The position numbers and the translations under genes are program-made. This document shows, piece by piece, positions 1 to 8,358 of a stretch of 28,970 nt of DNA (positions are counted from its first letter, which is position 1; every line of letters starts with the position of its first letter). This DNA is from JAQXGO01 sp045592445 (lineage in GTDB: Bacteria > Bacillota > Clostridia > UMGS1883 > UMGS1540): positions 1 through 28,970 of the forward strand of contig JAZNUV010000028.1 of assembly GCA_045592445.1 (NCBI GenBank), given 5' to 3'. The notes below the pieces were generated by a model. It ran no database searches, was not told the origin of the DNA, and saw only the letters and a list, made by a program, of their open reading frames with translations.

Positions 1-521
1 TTCCGATGGACGATATTGTAAAGGGACTTTTACTGGCTAAAGGCGTAAAGGGCCGCGCGGAGGTCGTGCAGGTCATGGCGCCGTATACGGTCATTATTGA
101 CTATGCACACACACCCGATGGGCTTGAAAATATTATTAGCACAGTGCGAGGCTTTGCAAAGGGACGTATTATTACACTGTTTGGCTGCGGCGGGGACAGG
201 GATAAGACGAAACGCCCGATTATGGGACGAGTTGCAACGGAGCTTTCGGATGTAGTCGTGGTAACAAGCGATAATCCGCGGACGGAGGAGCCGATGGCAA
301 TTATCCGTGAAATAGAGGCAGGCATAACGCAAAAAGATAAGTACATTGTGGAGGAAAACCGACGCAGTGCGATAGAAAAAGCACTTTTGATGGCAAAAGA
401 GGACGATGTTGTTATTTTGTGCGGCAAGGGGCACGAAACATATCAGATACTTTGCGATAAAACAATCGAGTTTGATGAACGGATCATTGTAAAGGAGATA
501 CTGAAAAATGCGGGCGTATGA
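1..521 (+). CDS. murE: UDP-N-acetylmuramoyl-tripeptide synthetase MurE (C-terminal part, cut by window edge)
   Basis: This is the 3' part of a Mur ligase that adds the third stem-peptide residue to UDP-MurNAc-L-Ala-D-Glu in the cytoplasm. The reading frame is open to the left edge (codon phase from base 3), so the N-terminal and most of the ATP-binding domain lie outside the window. Visible are the end of the central domain (VIIDYAHTPDGLE), the FGCGGDRDKTKRP segment, and the C-terminal motif SDNPRTEEP. Among MurE proteins DNPR is the signature of meso-diaminopimelate specificity (lysine enzymes differ there), and the later GKGHE motif also fits. About 172 of roughly 490 residues are present. 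The gene overlaps murF by 14 nt, so the two are translationally coupled. Confidence 0.93.
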   Translation, partial: PMDDIVKGLLLAKGVKGRAEVVQVMAPYTVIIDYAHTPDGLENIISTVRGFAKGRIITLFGCGGDRDKTKRPIMGRVATELSDVVVVTSDNPRTEEPMAIIREIEAGITQKDKYIVEENRRSAIEKALLMAKEDDVVILCGKGHETYQILCDKTIEFDERIIVKEILKNAGV

Positions 522-1833
522 GGTATCCGATGCTACGGGTGGCGTATTAAACGGCAATCGGGACGCGGAATATCAAAATGTATGTATTGACAGTCGGGCA
601 TGTGCGGCAGGCTCATTATTTGTGGCAATCTCAGGCGAAAAACATGACGGTAATTCGTTTTTGGAAAGCGCCTTTCAAAACGGTTGTGCCGTAGCAATCG
701 GTACAAAAGATTTTGAAGCGCCTAGAGGGAAAGCATACATAAAAGTCAAAGACAGTATATTGGCACTCGGGGCGTTGGCATCGTGGCACCGCGCACAATA
801 CAAGATCCCTGTTGTGGGCATCACGGGCAGTGTGGGAAAAACAACAACAAAAGAAATGATAGCCGCCGTTTTGTCACAAAAATATAATACGTTAAAAACG
901 GAAGGTAATTATAATAATCATATCGGCTTGCCGCTTACGGCACTTCGTCTTTCCGACGAGCACACGGCGGCAGTTATTGAAATGGGTATGAGTGCACGGG
1001 GCGAAATTGCAGCCCTGACACGGATTGCCCGTCCGACTGTGGCGGTGATTACAAACGTCGGTATGAGTCACATCGAATCGCTGGGAACAGTAGAGAATAT
1101 TCGAGACGCAAAGCTTGAAATTATTGAGGGGCTAAGCCCGGGGGGCACACTCCTGATAAACGGGGATGATGCGCAACTACGGGACGTTGTAATCGATGGT
1201 GTTCACATCGTGCGATACGGTTTTCAAAATCCCGCTTGTGATTATTGCGGCGAAATCGTCGATGACTCTACGTTTATATGGGAAGGTCAGTCTGTGCATG
1301 TACCCGTAGGCGGCATACATAATCTTTATAATGCGCTTGCAGCATGTGCGGTGGGTTCTTTGTGTGGGATTGACAAGGTCACGGCGGCACGTGGTATTAT
1401 GGACTATGCGCCCGACGGCATACGGCAGACGGAAACGAAAATTCGGGACGGCGTTTTGGTCATTTGTGATTATTACAATGCAGGCCCTGCCTCCATGGAA
1501 GCGGCAATCAATATGCTGCAAAAGGGCAAGGCTTTGCGACGGATAGCCGTTTTAGGGGATATGCTGGAGCTTGGTGCATATAGTCAACAATGCCATCAGG
1601 ATGTCGGCAGGTTGCTTGCAAAAGGCAAAATTGACGCAGCTTTTTTTGTCGGAAAGGAAATGAAAAAAGCGGCAGAAACAGCGCGCGAGGGCGGCGTTTT
1701 GCATGTGAGTTGTTTTGAGGATAATGCTTCGCTTTCAGATAGTCTGATTAAAATACTCCGAGCGGGAGACAGAGTACTTATAAAGGGCTCACACGGGATG
1801 CGGATGCAGGAAATATTTGAAAAAATCAGGTGA
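508..1833 (+). CDS. murF: UDP-N-acetylmuramoyl-tripeptide-D-alanyl-D-alanine ligase MurF
   Basis: MurF is a cytoplasmic ATP-dependent ligase that adds D-Ala-D-Ala to the UDP-MurNAc-tripeptide, the last soluble precursor step. The 441-residue length is normal. The Mur-ligase P-loop GITGSVGKTT lies at residues 104-113, followed by the family segments EGNYNNHIGLPLT and VIEMGMSARGEI. The C-terminal LGDMLELG and LIKGSHGMRM motifs are also typical of MurF. The ATG at 508 has an AAAGGAG Shine-Dalgarno at 491-497 and starts inside murE. The stop overlaps the ribosome binding site of mraY. The order murE-murF-mraY is common in Clostridia. Confidence 0.96.
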   Translation: MRAYEVSDATGGVLNGNRDAEYQNVCIDSRACAAGSLFVAISGEKHDGNSFLESAFQNGCAVAIGTKDFEAPRGKAYIKVKDSILALGALASWHRAQYKIPVVGITGSVGKTTTKEMIAAVLSQKYNTLKTEGNYNNHIGLPLTALRLSDEHTAAVIEMGMSARGEIAALTRIARPTVAVITNVGMSHIESLGTVENIRDAKLEIIEGLSPGGTLLINGDDAQLRDVVIDGVHIVRYGFQNPACDYCGEIVDDSTFIWEGQSVHVPVGGIHNLYNALAACAVGSLCGIDKVTAARGIMDYAPDGIRQTETKIRDGVLVICDYYNAGPASMEAAINMLQKGKALRRIAVLGDMLELGAYSQQCHQDVGRLLAKGKIDAAFFVGKEMKKAAETAREGGVLHVSCFEDNASLSDSLIKILRAGDRVLIKGSHGMRMQEIFEKIR

Positions 1834-1838
1834 TTTCG

Positions 1839-2780
1839 ATGGAAAAGACATTGAGTTTTATAGCCGCATTCGGTGCGGCAGCAATCTTGGGCATATTCTT
1901 AATTCCGATTTTGCGGCGTCTGAAATTCGGGCAAAGTATTCGCGAAGAGGGACCCGGCTGGCATCAAAAAAAGAGTGGAACGCCAACAATGGGCGGACTT
2001 ATATTTATTGCCGCTTTTTTAATGGTTTCTCCATTTGTGTTGCGGGATATGGGAGAACTCAGTGTTGCGGTATGCGCACTTTTGTTCGGTGCTATCGGGT
2101 TTATAGATGATTACATAAAAGTTGTAAAAAAGAGAAATCTGGGTCTTACAGCCAAACAAAAATTCACGGCGCAGCTTTTGGTTACAGTGGCTTTTGTCTT
2201 ATTTTTACTCTATACGGGCAGAGCGGATACGTCTGTTCGGATTCCATTCTTGCAGTTGCCTGTGGATTTCGGTCTTGCTTTTATCCCCTTTGCCGTCTTT
2301 GTTCTTTTAGCGTTTGTAAATGGTGTAAATTTAACAGATGGTATAGATGGTCTTGCAGGGTTTGTGACGCTTGTGGTGGTTCTCTTTCTGGCATGGGCGG
2401 CGCATACAGAAGGGAAAGGAGCGCTTTCTGCGTTATGTCTGACAGTAGCGGGCGGCATCCTCGGATTTTTGCTTTTTAATGTGCACCCTGCAAAGGTTTT
2501 TATGGGGGATACAGGTTCTCTGTTCCTCGGCGGATTCATAACAGCGGTTGCAATTTTATTGCGCTATGAAATTGTGCTCGCAGTGGTGGGCATTGTATAT
2601 GTCATTGAAACACTGTCAGTTGTTTTGCAGGTGACCTCCTACAAGCTGACAGGCAAACGAATTTTTAAAATGAGCCCGATTCACCATCATTTTGAGATGT
2701 GCGGATGGGGAGAATCAAAAATTGTATTTGTATTTACGGCCATCACAGCCGTTATGGCAGTTGTCATGTGTATCGCATGA
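1839..2780 (+). CDS. mraY: Phospho-N-acetylmuramoyl-pentapeptide-transferase MraY
   Basis: MraY is the integral membrane enzyme that moves phospho-MurNAc-pentapeptide from UDP onto undecaprenyl phosphate, giving lipid I. Family motifs are plain: an early GPGWHQKKSGTPTMGG loop, DDYIKVVKKRNLGL with the catalytic aspartates, NLTDGIDGLAG, MGDTGS, and the C-terminal SPIHHHFE histidine loop. There are about ten hydrophobic segments. I prefer the ATG at 1839 (313 aa) because AGGTGA at 1828-1833 sits at correct spacing. The in-frame GTG at 1830 would add three residues but has no room for a ribosome binding site. In many relatives murD follows here, but in this genome the next gene is a SEDS protein. 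Confidence 0.96.
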   Translation: MEKTLSFIAAFGAAAILGIFLIPILRRLKFGQSIREEGPGWHQKKSGTPTMGGLIFIAAFLMVSPFVLRDMGELSVAVCALLFGAIGFIDDYIKVVKKRNLGLTAKQKFTAQLLVTVAFVLFLLYTGRADTSVRIPFLQLPVDFGLAFIPFAVFVLLAFVNGVNLTDGIDGLAGFVTLVVVLFLAWAAHTEGKGALSALCLTVAGGILGFLLFNVHPAKVFMGDTGSLFLGGFITAVAILLRYEIVLAVVGIVYVIETLSVVLQVTSYKLTGKRIFKMSPIHHHFEMCGWGESKIVFVFTAITAVMAVVMCIA

Positions 2781-2804
2781 TGAAGATAGAGAAAGAGGTG
2801 CCGA

Positions 2805-3950
2805 ATGGAGAAGCAGAAAATAAAAAGAGGCGGCGATATTGACATTCCTTTTTTGGCAATTATGCTGATTATGATTGCGTTTGGGCTTATTATGGTCTTT
2901 AGCGCAAGTGCACCTTCCGCTTTCTATCGGGAAGGCGATAAACTATACTATATAAAAAGACAGCTGATTTGGACAGTAATCGGTCTCGGCGCGATGTTTT
3001 TCACGATGAATCTTCATTATAAAGTGGTAAAAAGGCTTGCGAATGTTATGTGTATCGGCGCATTTGTATTGCTTTTGTTGGTGCTCATCATCGGGCAAAG
3101 CGGCGGCGGTGCACAAAGATGGCTGGCAATCGGCCCAATCCGATTCCAACCGTCAGAATTTGCAAAATTTGCACTGGTTTTTTACTTTGCAAAGCGAATT
3201 TCCGAAAAGCCAAAAAATCATATGCAATATTTTTGGCAGGGACTGATGCATTACCTGGTTGTTTTGGGCGCATTTGCAGGTGTTATGTTGTTGCAGGACC
3301 ATTTAAGTGGTGCGGCAATTATTCTCGCGTCCTCTATGATGGTGATTATCGCGGGCGGCGCACGCATGTCTCATATTTTCCTTATGGGTGGTGCGGCACT
3401 TGCAGTGGTAATTCCTGCAGCATTTTTGGAGGGATACCGATTAAAACGACTGGTTGCATTTCTCGACCCGTTTGCAGATAAATTGGGAGACGGCTACCAA
3501 ATCGTACAAGGTCTTTACGCAATTGCCTCGGGCGGTCTTTTTGGGTTAGGACTTGGGCAGAGCCGACAGAAATTTTTATATATTCCTGAAGCACATAACG
3601 ATTATATTTATGCGATTATCTGCGAAGAGCTGGGCTTTTTGGGCGCAATTTTAGTTGCGGTGCTTTTTATCCTTTTAATAACGCGGGGAATTTACATCGC
3701 ATTTCGGGCGCCCGATACGTTTTCACGCCTCACAGTGTTTGGGATTATTTCGATTATCGGACTGCAATATCTCGTCAATGTAGGCGTTGTAACGGCAAGC
3801 ATTCCAAATACGGGTATGCAGCTTCCGTTTTTCAGTGCAGGAGGCTCCTCACTCATCTTTATTATGGCGGCGATGGGCGTAGTGCTCAATATTTCAAGGC
3901 ATGGTAAAGCGGGGAAGGAAGCCGCGATGCGAAAGGAGCGCTCGCTATGA
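2805..3950 (+). CDS. ftsW: SEDS-family peptidoglycan glycosyltransferase (FtsW/SpoVE)
   Basis: This 381-residue polytopic membrane protein has about ten transmembrane segments and belongs to the SEDS family, which polymerises lipid II into glycan strands with a class B PBP partner. Diagnostic segments are FGLIMVFSAS near the N-terminus, GGGAQRWLAIGPIRFQPSEFAK in the middle, the EAHNDYIYAIICEELGF loop, and PNTGMQLPFFSAGGSSL near the end. The place between mraY and murG matches spoVE/ftsW of other Firmicutes. Sequence alone does not separate the vegetative FtsW from the sporulation SpoVE role. The start has AAAGAGGTG at 2792-2800, and the stop overlaps the murG start as ATGA. Confidence 0.93.
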   Translation: MEKQKIKRGGDIDIPFLAIMLIMIAFGLIMVFSASAPSAFYREGDKLYYIKRQLIWTVIGLGAMFFTMNLHYKVVKRLANVMCIGAFVLLLLVLIIGQSGGGAQRWLAIGPIRFQPSEFAKFALVFYFAKRISEKPKNHMQYFWQGLMHYLVVLGAFAGVMLLQDHLSGAAIILASSMMVIIAGGARMSHIFLMGGAALAVVIPAAFLEGYRLKRLVAFLDPFADKLGDGYQIVQGLYAIASGGLFGLGLGQSRQKFLYIPEAHNDYIYAIICEELGFLGAILVAVLFILLITRGIYIAFRAPDTFSRLTVFGIISIIGLQYLVNVGVVTASIPNTGMQLPFFSAGGSSLIFIMAAMGVVLNISRHGKAGKEAAMRKERSL

Positions 3951-5035
3951 AAATTCTGTTGTCGGGCGGCGGCACGGGCGGGCATATCAATCCCGCAATT
4001 GCGATAGCAAATCATGTTATGCAAAAAAATCCGCAGGCAGAAATTTTGTTTGTAGGGAATGAAGGTGGTATGGAAAGCCGCCTTGTACCGCGTGCGGGTT
4101 ACCCTATAGAATACATTCGTGTAAGCGGTTTAAAACGCCGCATTACAATGGAAAATATAAAAACGGCAGTACGACTTTTGACTTCATTTCATGCTGCAAA
4201 AAAAATTCTGAAGCAATTTGAGCCGGATGTGGTTATCGGCACGGGCGGATATGTTTGTCTACCCGTTATGTTGGCAGCAATCGAAATGAAAATTCCAAGC
4301 CTTATCCATGAACAAAATGTTTTTCCCGGACTTGCGGTGCGCCTGGTAGCAGGGCGTGCAGATGTGACGGCGATAAGTTTCCCTGAAACGGAGCGTTACT
4401 TTAAAAAACCGCCGAAACATCTTATGGTAACAGGGAATCCCATTCGTCCCGCCCTTTTGCGCAAAATGCAGAAAAAAAAGACGGGAGAGGCAAATGTACT
4501 TTGGTTTGGCGGAAGTCTCGGTGCGGCAAAATTAAATGAAACGCTAACAGAGCTTTTGGGAATGGACGGACAGGATTATTACGGCATTTTGGCAGCAACC
4601 GGAGAAGCAAACCATGCGGCGGTAATGGAAGAAATTGCGGCTAAAAAAATTCGCCCATGCGAAAATAAAAAAATTGTGCCTTATATCTATAATATGGAGG
4701 AGGCACTTGCAGAAGCGGATTTGGCAGTCACACGTGCAGGCGCGATTACAGTAAGCGAACTTTGCGCACTCGGCAAACCTGCTATTTTGGTGCCGAGCCC
4801 GCATGTTACCAATGACCATCAGACCTATAACGCGCGTGCGATGGAGGCATATGGTGCAGCCGTCGTTATTCCCGAAACGGAGTTTTCGGGTGAAGTAGTT
4901 GCTGACCAGATCAAGCGACTTTTATCCGACCGTGCAGCACTCTCCAAAATGGGAGAGGCGGCAAAAAAATATGCAATTTGTGATGCATGCGACCGTATTT
5001 ACAGCTGGATTGAGCAGATAGTCGCATCGCGGTAA
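3947..5035 (+). CDS. murG: UDP-N-acetylglucosamine--lipid I GlcNAc transferase MurG
   Basis: MurG is a peripheral membrane GT-B glycosyltransferase that adds GlcNAc to lipid I to make lipid II. The N-terminal glycine-rich loop GGTGGHINPAIAIA, the HEQNVFPG motif (acceptor/membrane side) and the C-terminal donor-site block TRAGAITVSELCALGKPAILVPSP are all intact. The 362-residue length is normal. The ATG overlaps the upstream stop by ATGA, with GAAAGGAG at 3931-3938. A 57-nt gap with a small hairpin precedes murA. Confidence 0.96.
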   Translation: MKILLSGGGTGGHINPAIAIANHVMQKNPQAEILFVGNEGGMESRLVPRAGYPIEYIRVSGLKRRITMENIKTAVRLLTSFHAAKKILKQFEPDVVIGTGGYVCLPVMLAAIEMKIPSLIHEQNVFPGLAVRLVAGRADVTAISFPETERYFKKPPKHLMVTGNPIRPALLRKMQKKKTGEANVLWFGGSLGAAKLNETLTELLGMDGQDYYGILAATGEANHAAVMEEIAAKKIRPCENKKIVPYIYNMEEALAEADLAVTRAGAITVSELCALGKPAILVPSPHVTNDHQTYNARAMEAYGAAVVIPETEFSGEVVADQIKRLLSDRAALSKMGEAAKKYAICDACDRIYSWIEQIVASR

Positions 5036-5060
5036 CACAATCCCGCATCCCGCATAGTAT

Positions 5061-5086
5061 GATAGTGACCAATTGACTATCGGAGG
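5061..5086 (+). promoter_or_regulatory. Small hairpin abutting the murA Shine-Dalgarno
   Basis: GATAGT (5061-5066) can pair with ACTATC (5076-5081) around a 9-nt loop, and the GGAGG of murA follows immediately at 5082-5086. The stem is only 6 bp and no poly-T follows, so it is not a terminator. It could tune translation of murA or stabilise a processed mRNA end, which is inference. Confidence 0.3.
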
Positions 5087-5092
5087 TGCAGG

Positions 5093-6343
5093 ATGTATAA
5101 CATAGAGATAGAAGGCGGACGACCGCTGGTGGGCAGTATATCGGTACAGGGTGCAAAAAATGCTGTACTGCCAATTTTGGCGGCGACCATATTGGGACAG
5201 GGCGAAAGTATTATACACGGATGCCCTGCGCTCGATGATGTAAACTGTTCATGCGAAATCTTAGAATACCTCGGGTGCAAGGTTTCGCGCGATAAAGATA
5301 CCGTTTCAGTGGATGCGACTACGGTGCGGTGTAATAAAATACCTGAAACTTTGATGCGAAAAATGCGCTCCTCCATTACTTTTTTGGGGGCAGTGACCGC
5401 AAGATGCGGGAGCGCAGAAATGAGTACACCGGGCGGCTGCGAGCTTGGACCGAGACCGATAGATCTACATATATCAGCAATGGATAAAATCGGGATTCGG
5501 ACGGAGGATTGCGGCGGCGTTGTAAAGACTGTGGCGGACGCCTTTTGTGGCGGACGCGTACATTTGGATTTCCCTTCCGTGGGTGCTACGGAAAATATTA
5601 TGCTTGCAGCATCCTTGTCAGACGAGGAAACTGTGATTACAAATGCGGCAAAAGAACCTGAGATCCTGGATTTGCAGATTTTTCTAAATAAAATGGGCGC
5701 TAAAATCAGTGGCGCGGGAACGGACGAGATTTGCATTCAGGGCGTAGAACGCCTTTGTGGGGCAGAACATACCGTCATACCGGACAGGATTGCCGCTACA
5801 ACCTACCTTTGTGCGGGCGCATTAACGGGCGGCACAATTGAACTTCTGCATGTAAACCCTGCACATTTAAGGGCAGTTACCGCTGCACTTTGGGACACGG
5901 GTGCAAGGCTTTACACAAAAAAGAATTCCATTATGCTGATGGCACCAAAACGAATTTTACCAATAAAGCTTTTGCGAACGATGCCATACCCGGGATTCCC
6001 GACCGATGCACAGGCAATTATGACGGCACTTTTAACTTGCGCGGACGGAACCAGCGTCATTGAAGAAAATATTTTTGAAAATCGGTTTAAGCATGTAGGC
6101 GAGCTATGCAAAATGGGCGCAGATATTACAACACGCGGCAGTGTCGCGGTGATTCGGGGCGTAAAACGCCTTTCGGGGGCACAGGTGACGGCGATGGAAC
6201 TTCGTGGTGGCGCAGCGCTCGTGCTGGCAGGACTTGCGGCAGAGGGACATACGGTCATAAGCGGCGTGGAGCACATAAGACGTGGGTATGAAACCATTGT
6301 GGAGGATATGCGCGCGTTGGGTGCAGACATTACAAAAAAATAA
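5093..6343 (+). CDS. murA: UDP-N-acetylglucosamine 1-carboxyvinyltransferase MurA
   Basis: MurA performs the first committed step of peptidoglycan synthesis, transferring enolpyruvate from PEP to UDP-GlcNAc, and is the fosfomycin target. The catalytic Lys22-Asn23 pair (GAKNAVLP) and the fosfomycin-reactive cysteine, Cys116 in GGCELGPRPIDLH, are present. The enzyme is therefore the fosfomycin-sensitive cysteine type rather than the aspartate variant. Length is 416 residues, as usual. The start follows GGAGGTG at 5082-5088. Here murA stands between murG and ftsQ, where murC and murB or only murB are found in several other Firmicutes. Confidence 0.95.
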   Translation: MYNIEIEGGRPLVGSISVQGAKNAVLPILAATILGQGESIIHGCPALDDVNCSCEILEYLGCKVSRDKDTVSVDATTVRCNKIPETLMRKMRSSITFLGAVTARCGSAEMSTPGGCELGPRPIDLHISAMDKIGIRTEDCGGVVKTVADAFCGGRVHLDFPSVGATENIMLAASLSDEETVITNAAKEPEILDLQIFLNKMGAKISGAGTDEICIQGVERLCGAEHTVIPDRIAATTYLCAGALTGGTIELLHVNPAHLRAVTAALWDTGARLYTKKNSIMLMAPKRILPIKLLRTMPYPGFPTDAQAIMTALLTCADGTSVIEENIFENRFKHVGELCKMGADITTRGSVAVIRGVKRLSGAQVTAMELRGGAALVLAGLAAEGHTVISGVEHIRRGYETIVEDMRALGADITKK

Positions 6344-6357
6344 AGCAGGAGAATACA

Positions 6358-7107
6358 ATGGCGAAAAAAAGAAAACGAAAAATAAAGAGTGGAGTATGGC
6401 TACTTCTGCTTCTTACAGCTATACTCATTGTAGTCGTGATGACTGTACCGATTTTTGAAATTCGTACAGTCATCGTAGAAGGAAACAGTCGCCTTACCGC
6501 AGAAGAAATTCATGCGGCGGCGGCTGTGCCAAAGGGCACAAATATCTTCCGCGTGCGCATGCAGAATATTGAGGAACGTGTGTTGACACTGCCGTATGTA
6601 AAGACGGCAAAGGTAAACCGCCGTTTCCCCGATAAGGTTCGAATTGCAATCTCCGAACGTGAAGAAGCGGCGGCCATAAAAAGCGGAGGGGGATATGCCG
6701 TGATAGACGATACAGGGCGTGTACTGCGGCTTTCGCTCGAAAAAGAGGACATGCTTATTTTTTCCGGTTGCGAGGTCGAAAGCGCCGAGGTGGGAGAGAG
6801 CATACGTCTTGTCGAAGGGCAGACGCCTGATGATTTCTTTACATTGATTGCATTGCTTCGCTGCCAGGACCTTCTTAAGGAGATGCAGACCCTTACGATT
6901 GCTTCTTCAATTGATGTGCAACTTGAAACAAAAGGCGGCATGCAGATTTATCTCGGCAGTATGGAGGATATGGAATACAAATTACAGCTTGTAAAGCAGA
7001 TTCTACACGGCGACCAGACAGGAATTGATGCGACAAGCGGCGGCGTGCTCCGATGGACGAGTGAGGGGCAGTTCTCCTACAGACAAAGCAATCCTGAAAG
7101 AAATTAA
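6358..7107 (+). CDS. ftsQ: Cell division protein FtsQ/DivIB
   Basis: This is a bitopic divisome protein. A basic cytoplasmic start (MAKKRKRKIKSG) is followed by one transmembrane segment at about residues 12-31 and a POTRA domain at about 33-103 (FEIRTVIVEGNSRLTAEEI ... LPYVKTAKVNRRFPDKVRI). The remainder is an extracytoplasmic beta domain of the FtsQ/DivIB type. It is expected to act with FtsL/DivIC and the SEDS/PBP pair at midcell. Length is 249 residues. CAGGAG at 6346-6351 precedes the ATG, 14 nt after the murA stop. The C-terminus is Gln/Ser-rich and of no recognised type. Confidence 0.88.
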   Translation: MAKKRKRKIKSGVWLLLLLTAILIVVVMTVPIFEIRTVIVEGNSRLTAEEIHAAAAVPKGTNIFRVRMQNIEERVLTLPYVKTAKVNRRFPDKVRIAISEREEAAAIKSGGGYAVIDDTGRVLRLSLEKEDMLIFSGCEVESAEVGESIRLVEGQTPDDFFTLIALLRCQDLLKEMQTLTIASSIDVQLETKGGMQIYLGSMEDMEYKLQLVKQILHGDQTGIDATSGGVLRWTSEGQFSYRQSNPERN

Positions 7108-7136
7108 AAAAAACATAAAAAATTTCGAAATTTCTC

Positions 7137-7165
7137 TTGCATAAATGTGCAAAAAGAGATACAAT
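7137..7165 (+). promoter_or_regulatory. Sigma-A-type promoter of ftsZ
   Basis: TTGCAT (7137-7142) and TACAAT (7160-7165) are separated by 17 nt in an AT-rich 88-nt gap between ftsQ and ftsZ. The predicted start near 7172 leaves a short leader with GGAGG at 7184-7188. ftsZ can therefore be expressed independently of the upstream mur genes. Confidence 0.7.
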
Positions 7166-7195
7166 AAAATAGATAAAGACTAAGGAGGATAAAAA

Positions 7196-8290
7196 ATGGC
7201 GACGGATGGTATGAATTTAGCACAGGTTATTAAAGTTGTCGGCGTAGGCGGCGGCGGCGGAAACGCAATTAACAGGATGATTGAAAATGGCATAAAAGGC
7301 GTAGAGTTTTTGGCAATTAATACGGACAAGCAGGCACTGGCATGCTCGAAAGCAACACAAAAGATTCAAATTGGCGAAAAAATTACGGGCGGTCAGGGCG
7401 CAGGCGCAAATCCTGATATCGGCCGCAAGTCCGCTGAGGAAAATCGCGGTGAGATTGAAAAGGCACTTGAGGATGCAGACATGGTATTTGTTACTGCCGG
7501 TATGGGCGGCGGTACAGGTACGGGTGCAGCACCTGTTGTTGCTTCCATTGCAAAGGAAAAGGGAATTTTAACAGTCGGTATTGTTACAAAACCCTTCTCT
7601 TTCGAATTGAAACGCCGTATGGCACAGGCAGAGGAAGGTATTGCTGCACTTCGTGAGGTTGTAGATACGATTATTGTAATCCCGAACGAAAAGCTTCTGC
7701 AACTTTGCAGCGCAAAAACAACAGTGAAGGAAGCTATGAGAATGGCAGACGAAACGCTTCGTCAGGGTGTACAGGGTATTGCCGAACTCATCAATACAAC
7801 GGGTGATATGAATGCAGACTTTGCAGACGTAACACGTATTATGAAGGATGCAGGCTATGCACACATGGGTATCGGCCGTGCAAGCGGTGACAATCGTGCA
7901 GAGGAAGCTGCAAGAATGGCAATTGAAAGTCCGCTTCTTGAAACTTCTATTGACGGTGCAACCGGCATTCTTATCAATGTAACGGGCGGCGAAGAATTGA
8001 CGCTTCTTGAAGTCAATGCTGCAGCAAATCTGGTACATAGCAGCGCAGATGCGAATGCAGAGGTTATTTTTGGTATGGCGATTGACGAATCGATGGGAGA
8101 TGAAATTTCCATTACGGTTATTGCAACGGGATGCCATGCTTCAAAGAAAATGGATTTAGAGAGCCTGAACGTTCCGGAATTTAAAAAGACGGTCGGCACA
8201 GTACCGCAGACACCCTCTGAACCGACAAATTTCGGCATGGAAGATTTGAAATTACCGGACTTTATGAAAAAAGGAAATCTTGATCTGTAA
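7196..8290 (+). CDS. ftsZ: Cell division protein FtsZ
   Basis: FtsZ is the tubulin-like GTPase that forms the Z ring. The nucleotide-binding GGGGGNAINRM segment begins near residue 18, the tubulin signature GGGTGTG is at 104-110, and the catalytic T7 loop appears as NADFAD. After the globular part a short linker leads to the C-terminal peptide LKLPDFMKKG, which fits the conserved tail bound by FtsA, ZapA-like or SepF partners. Length 364 is normal with a fairly short linker. ftsA is not next to it. The gene has its own promoter and is followed by a hairpin terminator. Confidence 0.97.
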   Translation: MATDGMNLAQVIKVVGVGGGGGNAINRMIENGIKGVEFLAINTDKQALACSKATQKIQIGEKITGGQGAGANPDIGRKSAEENRGEIEKALEDADMVFVTAGMGGGTGTGAAPVVASIAKEKGILTVGIVTKPFSFELKRRMAQAEEGIAALREVVDTIIVIPNEKLLQLCSAKTTVKEAMRMADETLRQGVQGIAELINTTGDMNADFADVTRIMKDAGYAHMGIGRASGDNRAEEAARMAIESPLLETSIDGATGILINVTGGEELTLLEVNAAANLVHSSADANAEVIFGMAIDESMGDEISITVIATGCHASKKMDLESLNVPEFKKTVGTVPQTPSEPTNFGMEDLKLPDFMKKGNLDL

Positions 8291-8301
8291 GAAATCACAG
8301 G

Positions 8302-8336
8302 AAGGGCTGGCGCTTTGATTGCGTACAGCCCTTTTT
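8302..8336 (+). terminator. Rho-independent terminator after ftsZ
   Basis: AAGGGCTG (8302-8309) pairs with CAGCCCTT (8326-8333), followed by a short T-run to 8336. It starts 11 nt after the ftsZ stop. The next gene begins only 22 nt after the T-run, so read-through must supply that gene unless an unrecognised start site exists. Confidence 0.75.
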
Positions 8337-8358
8337 CTGACAATAAAAAGGAGAAAAA

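Noticed and set aside
7568..8343. Long antisense frames under ftsZ (189 and 162 residues)
   Set aside because: They are shadows of a strongly conserved gene, with odd Cys/Ser-rich compositions, no binding sites and no recognisable domains.
8315..8344. Promoter TTGATT-18-GACAAT after the ftsZ hairpin
   Set aside because: Its start point would fall inside the Shine-Dalgarno of the H-domain-like gene and its left box lies in the terminator loop. It is unlikely to be used.
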